Notes: generated from the letters alone by a model not told the origin. DNA of 64,000 bases from Crotalaria pallida (GCA_037953625.1 CM075649.1:125671290-125735289), one strand, 5' to 3'. Positions 24,144 to 36,154 are shown, counted from the first letter of the stretch. Made by a program: numbers and translations.

Positions 24144-25907
24144 ATGAGCTCTAGCAATCACCAAGAAGGATCCTCTTCAATAAACCACCCTCCATTCTTC
24201 AATGGTGAAGGGTATGCTTATTGGAAGGTTCGGATGAGAGTTTTTATTGAAGCAATAGATACCGATATTTGGGATGCAATAGAGGATGGTTCATATATTC
24301 CTAGACATATGATAAATGGGGAAATCGTAGAAATTCCTAGGAAAAGTTGGAGTGATGATGATAAAAAGAAAGTATCTTTTGATTTGAAAGCTAAAAACAT
24401 CATCTTCTCCGCTTTATCCCATGATGAATTTTATCGAGTTTCTCAATGCAAGTCGGCTAAGGAAATGTGGGAAACGTTGGAAGTCACTCATGAAGGAACA
24501 AGTGAAGTAAGAAATGCAAGATTAAATTCTTTAACACATGAATATGAATTATTTCACATGTTCCCTAATGAATCTATTGATGACTTACAAAAGAGATTTT
24601 CACATATCATTAGTCACTTGATTTCTCTAGGAAAGCAATTTCGTGATGGTGAAACTACTCACAAAATTTTGAGATGTCTTGATAGAAAATGGCAACCAAA
24701 GGTGACCGCCAACAAGGAGTCCAAGGATTTGAACACTATGGACTTGGCCACTTTGTTTGGGATGCTCAAAGAACATGAGATAGAGCTATCAAGACTTAGC
24801 TCACATGAGGAGTTGGACAAAAAGAAAAAGAGCATCTCTCTCAAGGCCTCAACCAAAGTCTCAAAAGAGGTTGAAGATGACTCTACAAGTGAGAACTCCG
24901 ATCATGCACTCAATGAGGAGGAAATTGGATTATTTGCAAAAAGATGCAATAAATTCCTCAAGGGCAAAAAGGGTGGTTCATCATCAAGAGATAAAAGACC
25001 CAAGGAGTACAAATCAAAGAACAAGAGCTCAAGTGATGGATTTAAATTCCATGAGTGTGGAGGCATTGGACATATCAAGATAGAATGTCCCACATACTTG
25101 AGAAAGAATGAAAAGAAGACCCAAGAGGGCAAAGGCAAGAGAGCTTACATTGTTTGGGATGCACCGGAGAAGGATGCAAAATCCTCATCAAGTAGCTCGG
25201 ATGACGAAGTTGCAAATCTTTGTCTCAGGGCTAGGAGCAACAATGAAGCCTCAAATGCAAATGGTGAAAGTGAGGATGAGGTGTCATCTCAAAGTTCTAG
25301 CTCTTCCTCTTTCACTATTCCTTATGATGATTTTCTCAATGAGTATAATGAAATGTTAACACAATTTGAAAAACTAGCTAAAGTTAGCAAGGAAAAAGGA
25401 AAGAAAATTTTGGAGAATAAAAAGGAAATCAATGAATTATAAAAATATATAAATGACTTGAAACTCCAAAATGCATCCTTAGAACTTGTTAACTCTAGTC
25501 ATGTTTGTGATTGTGCAAATCCTAAGGAAACTATCACTCATTGTGAGAAGTGTTGTGAACTTGAAAATGAAGTTAAAGATTTGAAAAACAAACTCAACAC
25601 ACTCTCCAATAGTGATAGGAACCTAGATCGGTTACTTAGTTCTCAAAGAAACAATTCAAACAAAACCGGTTTAGGTTATGGCCACAAGAAAAAGAACAAT
25701 AAAGTGGTTGGGTCATTCTCTAAAATTGATTATACAAAGAAACCAACTTGCTTTTATTGTGGAAAGTTTGGACATACAAACAATAGGTGCCATATAAAGA
25801 ACTTTGAAATTCAAAAGAGCACTTATGTTTGGATTGAGAAGGGAGGAACTCCCAAAGCTAACCCAAAGGGACCCGACATAATTTGGGTACCCAAAATGAG
25901 CAAATAA
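24144..25907 (+). pseudogene. gag of the SIRE-type element
   Basis: The best start is ATG 24144 (MSSSNHQEG). The N-terminal half is the copia gag domain (motifs GYAYWKVRMRVFIEA, ETLEVTHEGT, FSHIISHLISLG), and Ser/Lys-rich segments follow. The first knuckle reads KFHECGGIGHIKIEC and has lost its first Cys. An in-frame TAA at 25440-25442 interrupts; the same frame goes on with a coiled-coil-like stretch and a second knuckle (CFYCGKFGHTNNRC) and stops at 25907. The long gag with two knuckles fits SIRE/Maximus. It would form the virus-like particle. Confidence 0.85.
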
Positions 25908-25920
25908 TTTTGTCTTGTAG

Positions 25921-27111
25921 GTGTGCCTTAGAACGGAAAAGAAACTTTGGTATCTTGATAGTGGATGTTCATGGCACATGACGAGAGATAAGCGGAACTT
26001 CATAGAGCTTACTCCTCAAGAAGGTGGATATGTCACTTATGGAGACAACAACAAAGGGAAAATTCTTGGTATTGGTAAAGTCGGTAATTCTTCCAGCTTG
26101 GTTATTGATAATGTACTTTATGTTCAAGGATTAGAACACAATCTTTTGAGCATTAGTCAATTATGTGATATTGGTAACCATGTATTATTTACCTCTACCC
26201 AATGTCTCATAAAAAGTGACAAAGATGAATCTATCAAATTTGTTGGCAAAAGGTCTAATAATACTTACTTGGTTGAATTGAACAATATCACCTCTTTGCT
26301 TTCTACTTGTTTAGTTAGCAATGAGAGTGATACTTGGTTATGGCACTGTAGGACCGCTCACATTAATGTAAATCAATTAAAGAAACTACAATCCAAAGAC
26401 TTAGTAGTTGGTTTACCAAAGCTAAATTTTAAAATGGAAGGTGATTGCACCCCTTGTAAGAAGTGAAAACACACCAAAAATCATTTTGGATCTAAAAATG
26501 AGGTGTCCACAACAAGACCATTAGAAATGCTTCATATGGACTTGTTTGGTCCTTCTCAAGTAAAAAGCTTTGGTGGCCATTATTATGGCTTGGTAATTGT
26601 TGATGACTTTTCTAGATTTACATGGACATTATTCTTAAGTGCAAAGAGTGAGACCTACAAATCTTTTAAACGCCATGTTAAACTTGTGCAAAACCAAGTA
26701 AACCAAAAAGTGATTATTTTTAGAACCGATCATGGTGGTGAATTTGAAAATTACAAATTTGATAGATTTTGTGATAAACATGGTATTGAGCACCAATACT
26801 CCGCACTAAGAACTACGGAACAAAATGGAGTGGTAGAGCGGAAAAATAGGGTGCTAGAGGAACTTGCTAGAACCATGCTAAATGATTCTCAAGTACCTCA
26901 TTATTTTTGGGCCGATGCCGTTAATACGGCTTGTTATGTCATGAATAGAATTTTAATTAGGCCCATGCTCAAGAAAACCCCCTATGAGCTTTACAAAGGA
27001 AGAAAACCAAATATATCCCACTTTCATGTTTTTGGATGCAAAGTTTATGTGTTAAACAATGGAAAAGATCATCTTGGAAAATTTGTAGAATTTTTAACAA
27101 AAGAACTATGA
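25921..27111 (+). pseudogene. Protease and integrase part of copia pol
   Basis: The frame differs from that of gag. Protease active site is DSGCSWHMT (near 25957), followed by a gag-pre-integrase HHCC region with HCRTAHIN. A TGA at 26464-26466 interrupts it, and the same frame continues with the integrase DDE core (MDLFGP, then DHGGEFEN, then Glu in QNGVVERKNR) and FHVFGCKVYVLNNG. Just after GKDHLGKF, about twenty residues usual in this family are missing and the frame changes, so integrase is deleted internally near 27080-27090. Confidence 0.85.
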
Positions 27112-27536
27112 CTATTGAAGAATCTATTCATGTTGTTTTTAACGAGTCTTCGAAAGAAGATGGTGCTTTGAGTGATGTTTGTGATGAAGGTTTTGAGTTT
27201 TCAAAAGAAGAAAAAGAGAAGGAGGTTTTAAAAGATGAAGGAGAAGGCAAAGAAGAACTTGCTCCAGCTTGGAAAATGGTAAAAGCTCATCCTATCGACA
27301 AAGTCATAGGAGATATTTCAAAGGGAGTATTAACTCGTAGGTCTATCCTAAATATTTGTCATTTTGTCTCTTATGTTTCTCAAATTGAACCGGATTCCAT
27401 TAAAACGGCGATTAAGGATGAACATTGGGTTATGTCTATGCAAGAAGAGCTAAATCAATTTACTAGAAATGATGTGTGGGATTTAGTCCCTCAACCCGAT
27501 GATCATACCATAATCGGCACAAAAATGGATTCATAG
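27085..27536 (+). pseudogene. Integrase C-terminus and linker to RT (copia pol, shifted frame)
   Basis: It continues the integrase in another frame (NKRTMTIEESIHVVFNE), then an acidic Glu/Lys linker and the start of RT (NELVPQPDD-like region before IIGTK). A one-base gain in an A-run near 27522 moves the frame, so the RT core is read in the next entry. Confidence 0.8.
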
Positions 27537-27539
27537 AAA

Positions 27540-28923
27540 TAAACTTGATGAATCTGGATTGATTATAAGAAACAAAGCGAGATTAGTAGCTCAAGGGTAC
27601 AACCAAGAGGAAGGTATCGATTATGATGAAACCTTTGCTCTGATTGCACGACTTGAGGCAATCCGAATTTTGCTTGCTTTTGCATCAATTATGAAATTCA
27701 CTCTTTACCAAATGGAAGTTAAGAGTGCTTTCTTAAATGGTTTTATAAATGAAGAGGTGTATGTTAAGCAACCTCCCGGTTTTGAAAGTCATGAATTTCC
27801 AAATCATGTTTACAAATTGAAAAAGGCACTTTATGGATTGAAACAAGCTCCTAGAGCTTGGTATGATCGATTAAGTTCCTTTTTATTAGAAAATGAATTT
27901 CAAAGGGGAAAAGTTGATAATACCCTATTCATTTATAAAACTAAAGAAGACACATTGTTAGTGCAAATTTATGTTGATGATATTATCTTTGGTGCCACTA
28001 ACGAGTTTCTTTGTAGAAAGTTTTCTAATTTGATGAAAAAGGAATTTGAGATGTCTATGATGGGAGAGCTCAAGTTCTTCCTAGGACTTCAAATCAAGCA
28101 AGTCAAGGAGGGGATTTTTGTGCATCAAGGAAAATATTGCAAAGAGCTCCTTGAGAAGTTTGGATTGGACAAATGCAAGGAGGCCTACACTCCAATGAGA
28201 ACTTCATGCTACCTAGACAAGGATGAACAAGGTACCCCGGTTGATGTTAGTAAATATAGGGGCATGATAGGTAGTCTCCTATATCTCACTGCATCTAGAC
28301 CGGATATTATGTTTAGTGTATGCATGTGTGCTTGATTTCAAGCTAATCCTAAAGAATCACACCTATTCGCGGTTAAACATATATTTAAATATCTTAAAGG
28401 AACAATAAATACCGGATTATGGTATCCTTGTGATGCGAATCTTAGCTTAGTTGGTTACTCGGATTCCGACTTTGCGGGATGCAAGCTTGATCGTAAAAGC
28501 ACTAATGGTACTTGCCATTTATTGGGAAGTTCACTAGTGTCATGGTTTTCTAAAAAGCAAGCTTGTGTTGCTCTTTCTACCGCCGAAGCGGAATATATCG
28601 CAGCCGGTAGTTGTTGTGCTCAACTATTATGGATGAAACAACAATTATCGGATTTTGGTTTGAAACTTGAAAATATTCCTATTAGATGCGATAACATGAG
28701 TGCAATCAACTTGACTAAGAATCCGGTTTATCATTCAAGAACCAAGCATATTGAAATTAGACATCATTTTCTTAGAGATCATGTGCAAAAAGGTGATTGT
28801 ACTATTGAATTTGTTAGCATATCAAATCAATTAGCCGATATTTTTACTAAACCATTGCCAAGAGATACCTTCTATCACATAAGAAGGGAACTCAGACATT
28901 TAGATGAGTCAAGCATTAGCTAA
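27540..28923 (+). pseudogene. RT and RNase H of the SIRE-type element
   Basis: One frame with a single TGA at 28333-28335. RT shows RLVAQGYNQEEGIDY, LNGFINEEVYVKQPPGF, LKKALYGLKQAPRAWYDRL and the catalytic YVDDIIFG. RNase H shows DSDFAGCKLDRKST, STAEAEYIAA and the C-terminal LADIFTKPLPRDTF. This copies element RNA into DNA. The order after integrase marks it as copia. It stops at 28923 with no fusion to the downstream frame. Confidence 0.9.
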
Positions 28924-29742
28924 TTGATTTGTGTTTTTGTTGAAAAATCACCAAGTATGTCTAGTTAAATGTGCATTGATGCTTGATGAACAATTGGACC
29001 TTGAGATGTTGTGAAATATATGATTTTGATTGTGAGTGATTCTAATTCCAAGTTTGTGTTGATGTTCATTGTGTTAGTTTTGTGCAAATGTGTTCAAAAT
29101 GTATTTAAAACTGTCTGTCTGATAATTTCACTCGAGTATTTGAAGTTTTACTCGAGTATTTTAATTCCAATTTAAATTAGTTTTAATTAGAAAAAGTTTT
29201 TGGGCATGTTTGACGAATTCACTCGAGTCTTTTCAATTTCACTCGAGTATTTTTCATTTTACTCGAGTCTTTTAAGCTATACTCGAGTGATTCGTGTTTC
29301 TCAAATTTTCATGGTTTCAGGTAACCCAAAACACTCGAGTAAATTTCAGTCCACTCGAGTAAATTTCAGACCTGAGAATTTGAACTTTCGGGCTAGGCAA
29401 ATTACTCGAGTACTTTCCTGAAGACTCGAGTCATTTCGTTAGAACACTCGTTGGAAAACACTCGAGTAAATCGATCAGTTCTTAAGCTGTTGTAGCGTGT
29501 ATTTTCCTCATTTTTCACGACCTCTCTTCTCCTCACTCGAGTCCTCTCGAGCGCTTTCAACAAAAATCCGTTTTCAACTCAAATTTTTAACATATTTCAA
29601 CTCAAAATCACCTTCTAATCATTATTCAACCCTTATTTCACATCAAATCTCTTCAAATCACCCTTTAATTCAAAACCCCCTTTTCAAAACCCTAACTCCC
29701 AATCACCCAAAATTCATCAATTTTTCTTCCAAATTTGTGCAA
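28924..29742 (+). other. Spacer between pol and the extra open frame, with ACTCGAGT cluster
   Basis: Non-coding. From 29132 to 29545 about twelve ACTCGAGT or CTCGAG units occur every 15-40 bp, the same palindrome as in this element's LTRs. A leader rich in TTCAA and CAACTC leads to the ATG at 29743. It could act as an internal promoter or leader for the extra frame. Confidence 0.6.
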
Positions 29743-31017
29743 ATGTCTACTTCTAGAGGTCCAAAACGTCCAAGGAAGCAAAGGAGGGAGCCCACTCCTT
29801 CACCTTCTTCATCTTCCTCGGAGGAAGATGACTTCTTTTCTGCTGCAGAATGTGCTAGGAGGGAGGCTCTCTTTGTGTCTCATACATACGGTGTTCTGTC
29901 TTGGACGTCGGAAAGCTTTCTTCGGGGTAATTGTTTTTATTTTGTTCAGAAGCTTATCGACCAAAAACTCATGCCTTTTATATCTTTTCATGGTCCAATA
30001 TACCTTAGGCTAGTTCGCCAATTTTATGCAAACATTAGGTATATTGACAACTCTAGGTATGAATCTTGTGAAGAGGGTGTCCAATTTCAAATCCGCCCTA
30101 GGGACCTAGAGACTGTTTTTGGTATATCACGAACGGGGACGAACTCTTACACTGCTGATACTGATACTATTTTTAGAAACTTGCTTCGCCCCGATCGTAG
30201 ATATAACGGAAATGAGAAGAAGGCTGTGAACATGACCGCACCTAACCGAATCCTACATTATATAGTATCTCACCAACTTGTGCCATAAACCTCTCCAAAC
30301 TACTCCAAGCCAACCCAATTAGAGCTAAGAATTATGGATGCCATTCTAAATGACAATTTGCTAAATTGGGCTACTATCATTCTCTCTCGAATGGCGAAGG
30401 CAGGGAGCTCCAAAGCTTCCCAGAGTTTGCCTTACCCGATGCATATCGGTAGACTCCTTCTGCACTTTAATGTGCCCATTCCTGCAGATGAGGAGGCCTT
30501 TGATCCTTCGGAGGAGTTGCATGCTATTCATGATGGGTTACTTCGACAGATGAAGATGAGGTTACATGGTGGTAGGTATTATTGGCAGGATGAGGTGGCA
30601 GCTATGGAGGCTCAGGCGGCAGCTGAGCACGCTGCAACTCAGCAAGGTGTGGATGCTGAGCAGTTGGCTCAGGAGCAGGCTGGGTTTGACCAAGCTGGTG
30701 GTGGTGGGGCTGCTGAGGATGATCCTGCTGATCATATTGATTTCAGCAATCCTGCATTTCAGGAATATCAGGCTCACTTTGATGCTCGATTTGATCATTT
30801 CGATAGTCGCATGGATAGACTCGAGCATCGGATGTCTGAGCAGCAGGATAGTATTAGCAGGCTTGAGACACAAATGGGAGTTCAGTCAGCTATGCTCTAC
30901 TCTAGGTTGGACCAGCATTCAGCTAAGATGAATGCTCGGTTTGATGACATGATGACTGCTTTTGGCCGATTCTTTCCTCCGCCTCCTAATGACCCTCCAG
31001 CGCCGGACATGTTTTGA
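29743..31017 (+). pseudogene. Extra 3' open frame of the SIRE-type element: plant transposon protein domain plus coiled coil
   Basis: ATG 29743 (MSTSRGPKRPRK) opens a frame of about 424 codons broken by one TAA at 30286-30288. A basic N-terminus and a Ser/Glu tract come first. A domain follows with LVRQFYANIRY, a VQFQIRPRDLETVFG segment, and after the stop NLLNWATIILSRMAKAGS and LPYPMHIGRLLLHF. This resembles the putative plant transposon protein domain (Pfam Transposase_32, from memory) common in plant repeats. The C-terminus has heptads (FDARFDHFDSRMDRLEHRM) that suggest a coiled coil, then a Pro-rich end. No signal peptide or membrane segment was seen, so it does not look like an envelope protein. 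Confidence 0.6.
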
Positions 31018-31615
31018 GACCTGCGGACTTTGCACTCTATATCAGATCTTTCATGTTTTATGTCATATCTTTCATGGATTTTTCGTCTTTAGTTTTGTGT
31101 TTATCTTGGGAGTTAGTCTGTTTTATGTAACCCCTGTGTGGGTATTTATCAGTCTCTGTGTGTTGACCTTTTGGTTTCAAACTCTGATTAAGTTTTTATG
31201 TTATTTTATAATCTGGTGTCTTTTGATTTATATTATGCTCTGATTTCTTTGGTTTATACATGTTTTATGTTCTCTAGTAGTCATGATTTTTATATTGCTA
31301 ATATTTAGGGGGAGTGTTCGTTATTGGTATCCTTCTTCTCTCCTCCGCCGTTTCCGGATGATATCTTTTTGATTATGACAAAAAGGGGGAGAAAAGAGGC
31401 ATGAGAAGAGCAAGCACATTTTTTTTACTTTGATAATTTATATGCTCTCGCTCTGATACCAAATTTATATTGTGCACTTGACTATGATTATTATGATATT
31501 ATGCTGTGCTTGGTATTCTCTGAATTGACAGGTTTATAGGTTCCTATATTGAGGGGGAGCTCTCAAAAGTGATGGAACGGTTTAATTATTTTGTCATCAT
31601 CAAAAAGGGGGAGAT
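31018..31615 (+). promoter_or_regulatory. 3' non-coding region with four polypurine-tract-like motifs
   Basis: GGGGGAG motifs at about 31307, 31382, 31552 and 31606. The last, AAAAAGGGGGAGA, directly precedes the 3' LTR and is the working tract. Multiple tracts are a known trait of Sireviruses. Otherwise T-rich and without genes. Confidence 0.75.
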
Positions 31616-33153
31616 TTTAGAATCAAGTCTCCAATGAGGTGGTTTTAGTTTTGATGATGACAATATAATTAGATCAATGATTTGAAGGAAGAATACAAGC
31701 TCATCAACTAAAGAAGATCAAGTGCACCATTAGCTAGTCTTTCTCTCTTTTATTTTATTTGTAATTTTATTTCTATAATTGAGAGTGGGTAGCTTAGGAA
31801 GTAATCTCATCCTAGGATAAATAATTTTAATGCATGAAAAAGGTTGGGATTACATAAAATTATTCCTTGAGAAGAGAATTGAAATTAATTTTAGAGAAAC
31901 TTAATTTTTATCATCTCTGGACAAAAGATTCAAGTAATCTGAAAAAGACTCAAGTATCTATGTGTCGAAAGACTCGAGTAATTTCCAAAAGACTCGAGTA
32001 TTTTGCCTCAAATCAGATATATGACCGTTAGTTCAGTACATGGGCATTTCTATTGAAAGATGGGCAAAAGACTCGAGTAGTGTCAAAAAGACTCGAGTAT
32101 TTTGGTCCTGACAGCAAATTTTTTAACCGTTGGAAGAGGGCAAAAATGGAACTTTCAACTTTGTTTCACTCTCTCATTTACTCTTCCATATATCCCATCT
32201 GATTGCCTTTGCACTACTAACAAGAGACAACAAGAATATTCAAGACATAAGCTTAACATTCTCTTTGCTCATTCTCTCTCTCAAGTGAAAATTCTCTAAC
32301 TCAACTATTCATTCATTGTTATTATTTAGTTCAAAGAGTTAGAGATTGTGCTTAATTGTTGTAGAAATCATTTGTTGTATTTCTCCACAAACACTTTCAT
32401 ATCTTGTTCCAAAAATCTTGGTTGATAACCAAGTGTACCTAAGTGGGTCTTAGGTTCATCCAAGTCTTGAGAGGTTCTCAAGCAAAGTCTAAGAGGTTCT
32501 TAGCTTTTTGGGGCTCTTGAAGGTTTCAAGGAGCTTAAGAAGAAGGATCACCAACATCAAATTGGGGTAGAAATTCAAGAGTTTGGTACACTCTTGGAAG
32601 GGTTAGGTTGAGTGAGGCATCTCAATATCCCTTGTAATATTTCTAACAATTTGATTTTAGTAGACACTCCTAAGGTTCTTAGGGGGATTGGATTAGCTCT
32701 CTTGATAGAGAGTGAACCAGTATAAAATTGGTGGTGTCCACTTTTTATTGCTTTCTTTACTTTCAAGTAAAAACCAAACCTAAGTTTCTCAAAAGGGGCT
32801 TTTTAATTAGAGTAGTAATTCCGCAGCAATTAGGTTGTTTTTAAGTTGCTATTGCTTTATTTATTTGCTTACTACTCATCCATTAATCTGCTCTGGACTG
32901 GTTTTATTCGTATTGATTTAAAGTGCAAATTTCTCAGAAACTGCTTTTCTGCACTCTGCACGATTTACTCGAGTGTTCTTGCTATTTTACTCGAGTAGTC
33001 TGAAAAAGACTCGAGTGTTCTTGCTCTGTTTCAGAAAAATCTGCAAAAAATCAATTATATCTTAATTGCATTCGAAAATTAGTCACTGTTGCATTCAGAT
33101 TACTATTCACCTCCCCCCAAGTAATTGCTAAGCCCGCTTGTTGGTTTCCAACA
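31616..33153 (+). repeat. 3' LTR of the SIRE-type element
   Basis: 1538 bp, close match to 22565-24077; begins TTTAGAATC where the 5' copy has TGTAGAATC. Confidence 0.9.
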
Positions 33154-33445
33154 AGAACATCCTCATTCTGATGGCCTCGTCCGTAGCACCCTCAATCTTG
33201 AAGAAGCCGAGCATGCCCAGGAAGTTGGCGATATGGTCCCTGGGGTCTTGATTCGGCGCACCACTGAACTGATCCTGCTTGATGAGATGGATGTACTGTG
33301 GATCAATAGCGAATGCAGTTGCAGTGATGGCTGGCCGGACTATGCTAGAAGCGAGGAGGTCCGGGTCCACAGTTGCATATTCCGCCAAGGTCTTCCTGGG
33401 AGGAGGAGGCGGAGAGGATCCGTGAGATCCTCCTCCTCTAGCCAT
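33154..33445 (-). pseudogene. gag N-terminus of the minus Athila-like element
   Basis: Minus-strand frame from ATG at 33445 (MARGGGSHGSS). It matches the start of gag in the plus-strand copy at 39475, including TLAEYATV, IDPQYIHLIKQDQFSGA and HIANFLGML. It is cut after MRMF by the copia insertion and continues at 22564. No stop lies in this part. Confidence 0.85.
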
Positions 33446-33669
33446 CTTCAATGTTGGTTTTTCCCCTCTTCTAGTGTTGAATTTTTCTCCTCTTTGCACT
33501 TAAATTAATAAAAAAAATTCCTGCACAAAACAAAAACAAGAGAAAAATTACGCAGCACCTGTTGAGACAAGAAACTAACTAAAAAAAAATAAATTTCACC
33601 TAAAACTACTACTAAGTACCGAAAATTAATTGAAACGAATTTCAATCTCGGGCAACGGCTCCAAAAACT
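33446..33669 (-). other. Leader and degenerate primer-binding site of the minus Athila-like element
   Basis: On the minus strand, TTGGAGCCGTTGCCCGAGA follows the 5' LTR by a few bases. It is a mutated form of the Asp-tRNA primer site seen intact at 39265. The rest is an A-rich non-coding leader. Confidence 0.7.
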
Positions 33670-35147
33670 TGATCACTCTCTATGAAGTATACTAGATCGC
33701 AAAGTAATATAATCAATAAGACCAGATATCGTTCCACTCGGGGATTGCATATTGTTCAACTAATTTTCACCAAAGAGTAGTTAAAAGCAAAATCTATTGG
33801 TTTCTACTAATTAATTAATATTGAATTGGAATAAAAAAAAAAAACAAAACAGAAAATAAATTAAGTGTTGAGCGATTTGAGAAAGATGTTAGGAACATGG
33901 TTTCATTGTATGGCGTTGTTTATTTATCATGAATCTCTGTTTTTCCCTAAATCATGAACAAATTCCTAAGTTGGTAACTATTAGATCCCTCTTGTATAAT
34001 TACCGTTTCTTATTCAATTAGATAATCCTTAATTCCTTAAGAGATTAAACCATTGAATAATCTTAATTAAGAACAAGGAATTAATCATGTTATATAATTA
34101 CCCAATTGTATTCCTACTTGTTGAATAACTATATTGTTTGAAGGCATGGCTTATTCTAATTCCTAATCTCTCAATTGAAGAATTAGAGATCCAAAACAAG
34201 ACATAAATTGGCCAGATTTATGAATTGAAAATAAAACGCAATCAAACACATGATTTAGAAACGGAAAAACATCAATTCATGAAATCAATAAACTAATCCA
34301 TACAAATTCACCAATTCCTAACAAAGGGTTTTAGTTACATATCATGAAAATAAGAACAAGAGAAATAGAAGAATACATGATTACCATGGAAAAGCCTTGG
34401 ATCTCCCAATCCTAGATCTTCTTCTCTTCTAAAACTCTCTAAAATTATGTAATCTCCCTATCTCTCTCTCTAATGACTGCTAATGGCTGGCTAACCTAAT
34501 TCTAAAACGTATATTTAAAAGATAAAACTAATCCTAATTGAATTGGAGCAAAACTGATCCGGAAGTTGCCCAATTGGGCTTTCTCATGTCTGACACGCAA
34601 CTTCGGCCCTAATTTTGACCCCAAATATGGACGACTTTGAGCAAGGCTATTTCTGGAAAAGTTGTAGATCTTTTCCTTAGCTTTAAAATGATACAAAGAT
34701 CGCCTCATTTGCATAAGCGTAGCTCAAGTTATGGCCAAAATACCGAACAACGTCATTTTACCGCGGTGCTCGCGCCTAGGCGCCCAGGGCTGCGCGCCCA
34801 GGCGTGCTAGGTCAGTACTGGGTGCATTTTTTCGCTGTCTGCGCGCCTGGGCGTGGGGGGTTCCACGCCTGGGCGTGCTAGACTCATTCCGGCTCCGTTT
34901 TGCTTCGTTCTTACGCCATTTTCAAGGTTTTTCATCCCCTTTCATGCTTTATATTTATTTTCTTCATTTAAGCTCCGCAAGTACCTGAAACATACCCAAA
35001 ACGGCTCAAAACATTCAAAGGATTCTAAATTACCTAACTTTCTAAAAACTATACAAAAATTCCTAAATTTACAAGAGAAACAAGCCAAATCCATAGTAAA
35101 AGGGAGTCAAAGTAAGCTCTAAAACATCATATGTTAGACCCAAATCA
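33670..35147 (-). repeat. 5' LTR of the minus-strand Athila-like element
   Basis: 1478 bp, starts TGATTTGGG and ends GTGATCA on the minus strand. A palindrome cluster of the GCGCCCAGGCGC type is at 34766-34878, and an AT-rich TATA-like stretch (TTTTAAATATA, minus) is near 34510. Confidence 0.85.
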
Positions 35148-36045
35148 ATAACTCTCTACCCAAGTACAACACTCACAATAGGGTTGTCTACCACCATTGG
35201 ATTTTAGCTCTCTTGAGGTGGCAAGCTAGGCTAAGGAGGTTCAAGGTTCCAAGGTTCTAAGCTAGGGCAAAGGAAAAACGCATTGTTATCTTACTACATT
35301 TGAGATAAGGGGGTGGGTGTTGGTTTGATTTAGGAATGGGTATCCCTATAGTTATAATGACTTTGCTAGGAGTTATGTGGTTAGGAGATTTAAGGAGAAA
35401 ACCCTAGGTAATGAGCTAGGGCATTATTAATGCTAGAAAAATAATACATGAAATGGACTTAGATAAAGACTTAGAAATGGGTATGTAGAATTAAATATTG
35501 AATATGAATTTATATGTGAGTACTTGGTGAATGGTTATGATTATTGATGATAAATTGCTTATTTGTGAATATATGTGTGATTATTTGGAAATGGCAATTT
35601 TTATGTATTTATTGGAATTGGAATGGATTATAATTATGCATATTTGTGATTATTGACGGAATGGTGATTATGATCATAATTAATGGACTGGATTATTGAT
35701 AATTGAAAATGGTAAAGGTAACTAAAGTGGAAACTGATCAGTGGGGCCCGTAACACTAGGTACCCGGCTAGGTGTTCCAATTACCTGTTAGGGCCAATTA
35801 CCTGTCAGGCCAATTACCCATCAGGCCAAACCGCCCTGTAGGCGCCGGGTGACCCACAGGTTCAGTTTTCCACACCAATAATTTGATTAAATAAATGGAA
35901 TGGTAAAAGTACATAGTCCTACTTGTGATGGTCTGGATGGGTGTAAAGTCCTGGGCAGGTGTTCCAAGTCCCTAGACAGGTGTTCCAATTACCTAGCGGG
36001 TAAACCAAATCCTAGTGGTGTACGATAAAAAGGAAAAAGGAAGTC

Positions 36046-36154
36046 TTATGTAGATCTCTATCTTGAGGTTACATAAATGGTATAGAGTGTATGCAGATCA
36101 CTGATTTGTGGTTGCATACACTGTGTGTAGATCTCTGTTCTGGGGTTACACACA
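36046..36154 (+). repeat. Three tandem hairpins with different arms and the same 17-nt core (solo LTR)
   Basis: Arms TTATGTA/TACATAA (36046-36076), AGTGTATGCA/TGCATACACT (36086-36122) and TGTGTGTA/TACACACA (36122-36154) are all perfect. Each encloses a 17-nt core starting GATC and ending GGT. Inside the core, bases 4-6 and 13-15 can also pair: CTC with GAG, CAC with GTG, CTC with GGG. Confidence 0.85.

Larger units (their letters stand above)
22565..33153 (+). mobile_element. SIRE/Maximus-type copia element (Sirevirus), full length, broken pol, extra 3' open frame
   Basis: LTRs are 22565-24077 and 31616-33153, and a Met-tRNA primer site follows the left one. Gene order is gag, protease, integrase, RT, RNase H, which is copia. 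A long spacer before the 3' LTR carries an additional frame, as in many Sireviruses. It is inserted in the gag of the minus Athila-like element. Flanks are GGAAG (22560-22564) and AGAAC (33154-33158); each is one base from the GGAAC expected from the related copy near 39760, so the duplication appears mutated. The 3' LTR starts TT instead of TG. Confidence 0.9.
3989..35147 (-). mobile_element. Athila-like gag-protease-only (TR-GAG type) element, minus strand, split twice
   Basis: LTRs lie at 33670-35147 (5') and 3989-18814 (3', itself split by the element at 4039). Ends are TG/CA, and the duplication ATAAC is at 3984-3988 and 35148-35152. Its own sequence is about 7.2 kb. The coding part, read on the minus strand from 33445 to 20692, holds gag and an aspartic protease only. 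No reverse transcriptase, RNase H or integrase is seen, so it must have depended on a partner element. A copia element interrupts gag. The 3' LTR and protease types place it near the Athila/Tat group. Confidence 0.85.

Noticed and set aside
29200..29742. N-terminal extension of the extra copia frame or a separate short gene
   Set aside because: The region is low-complexity with ACTCGAGT repeats; ATG 29743 gives a credible start.
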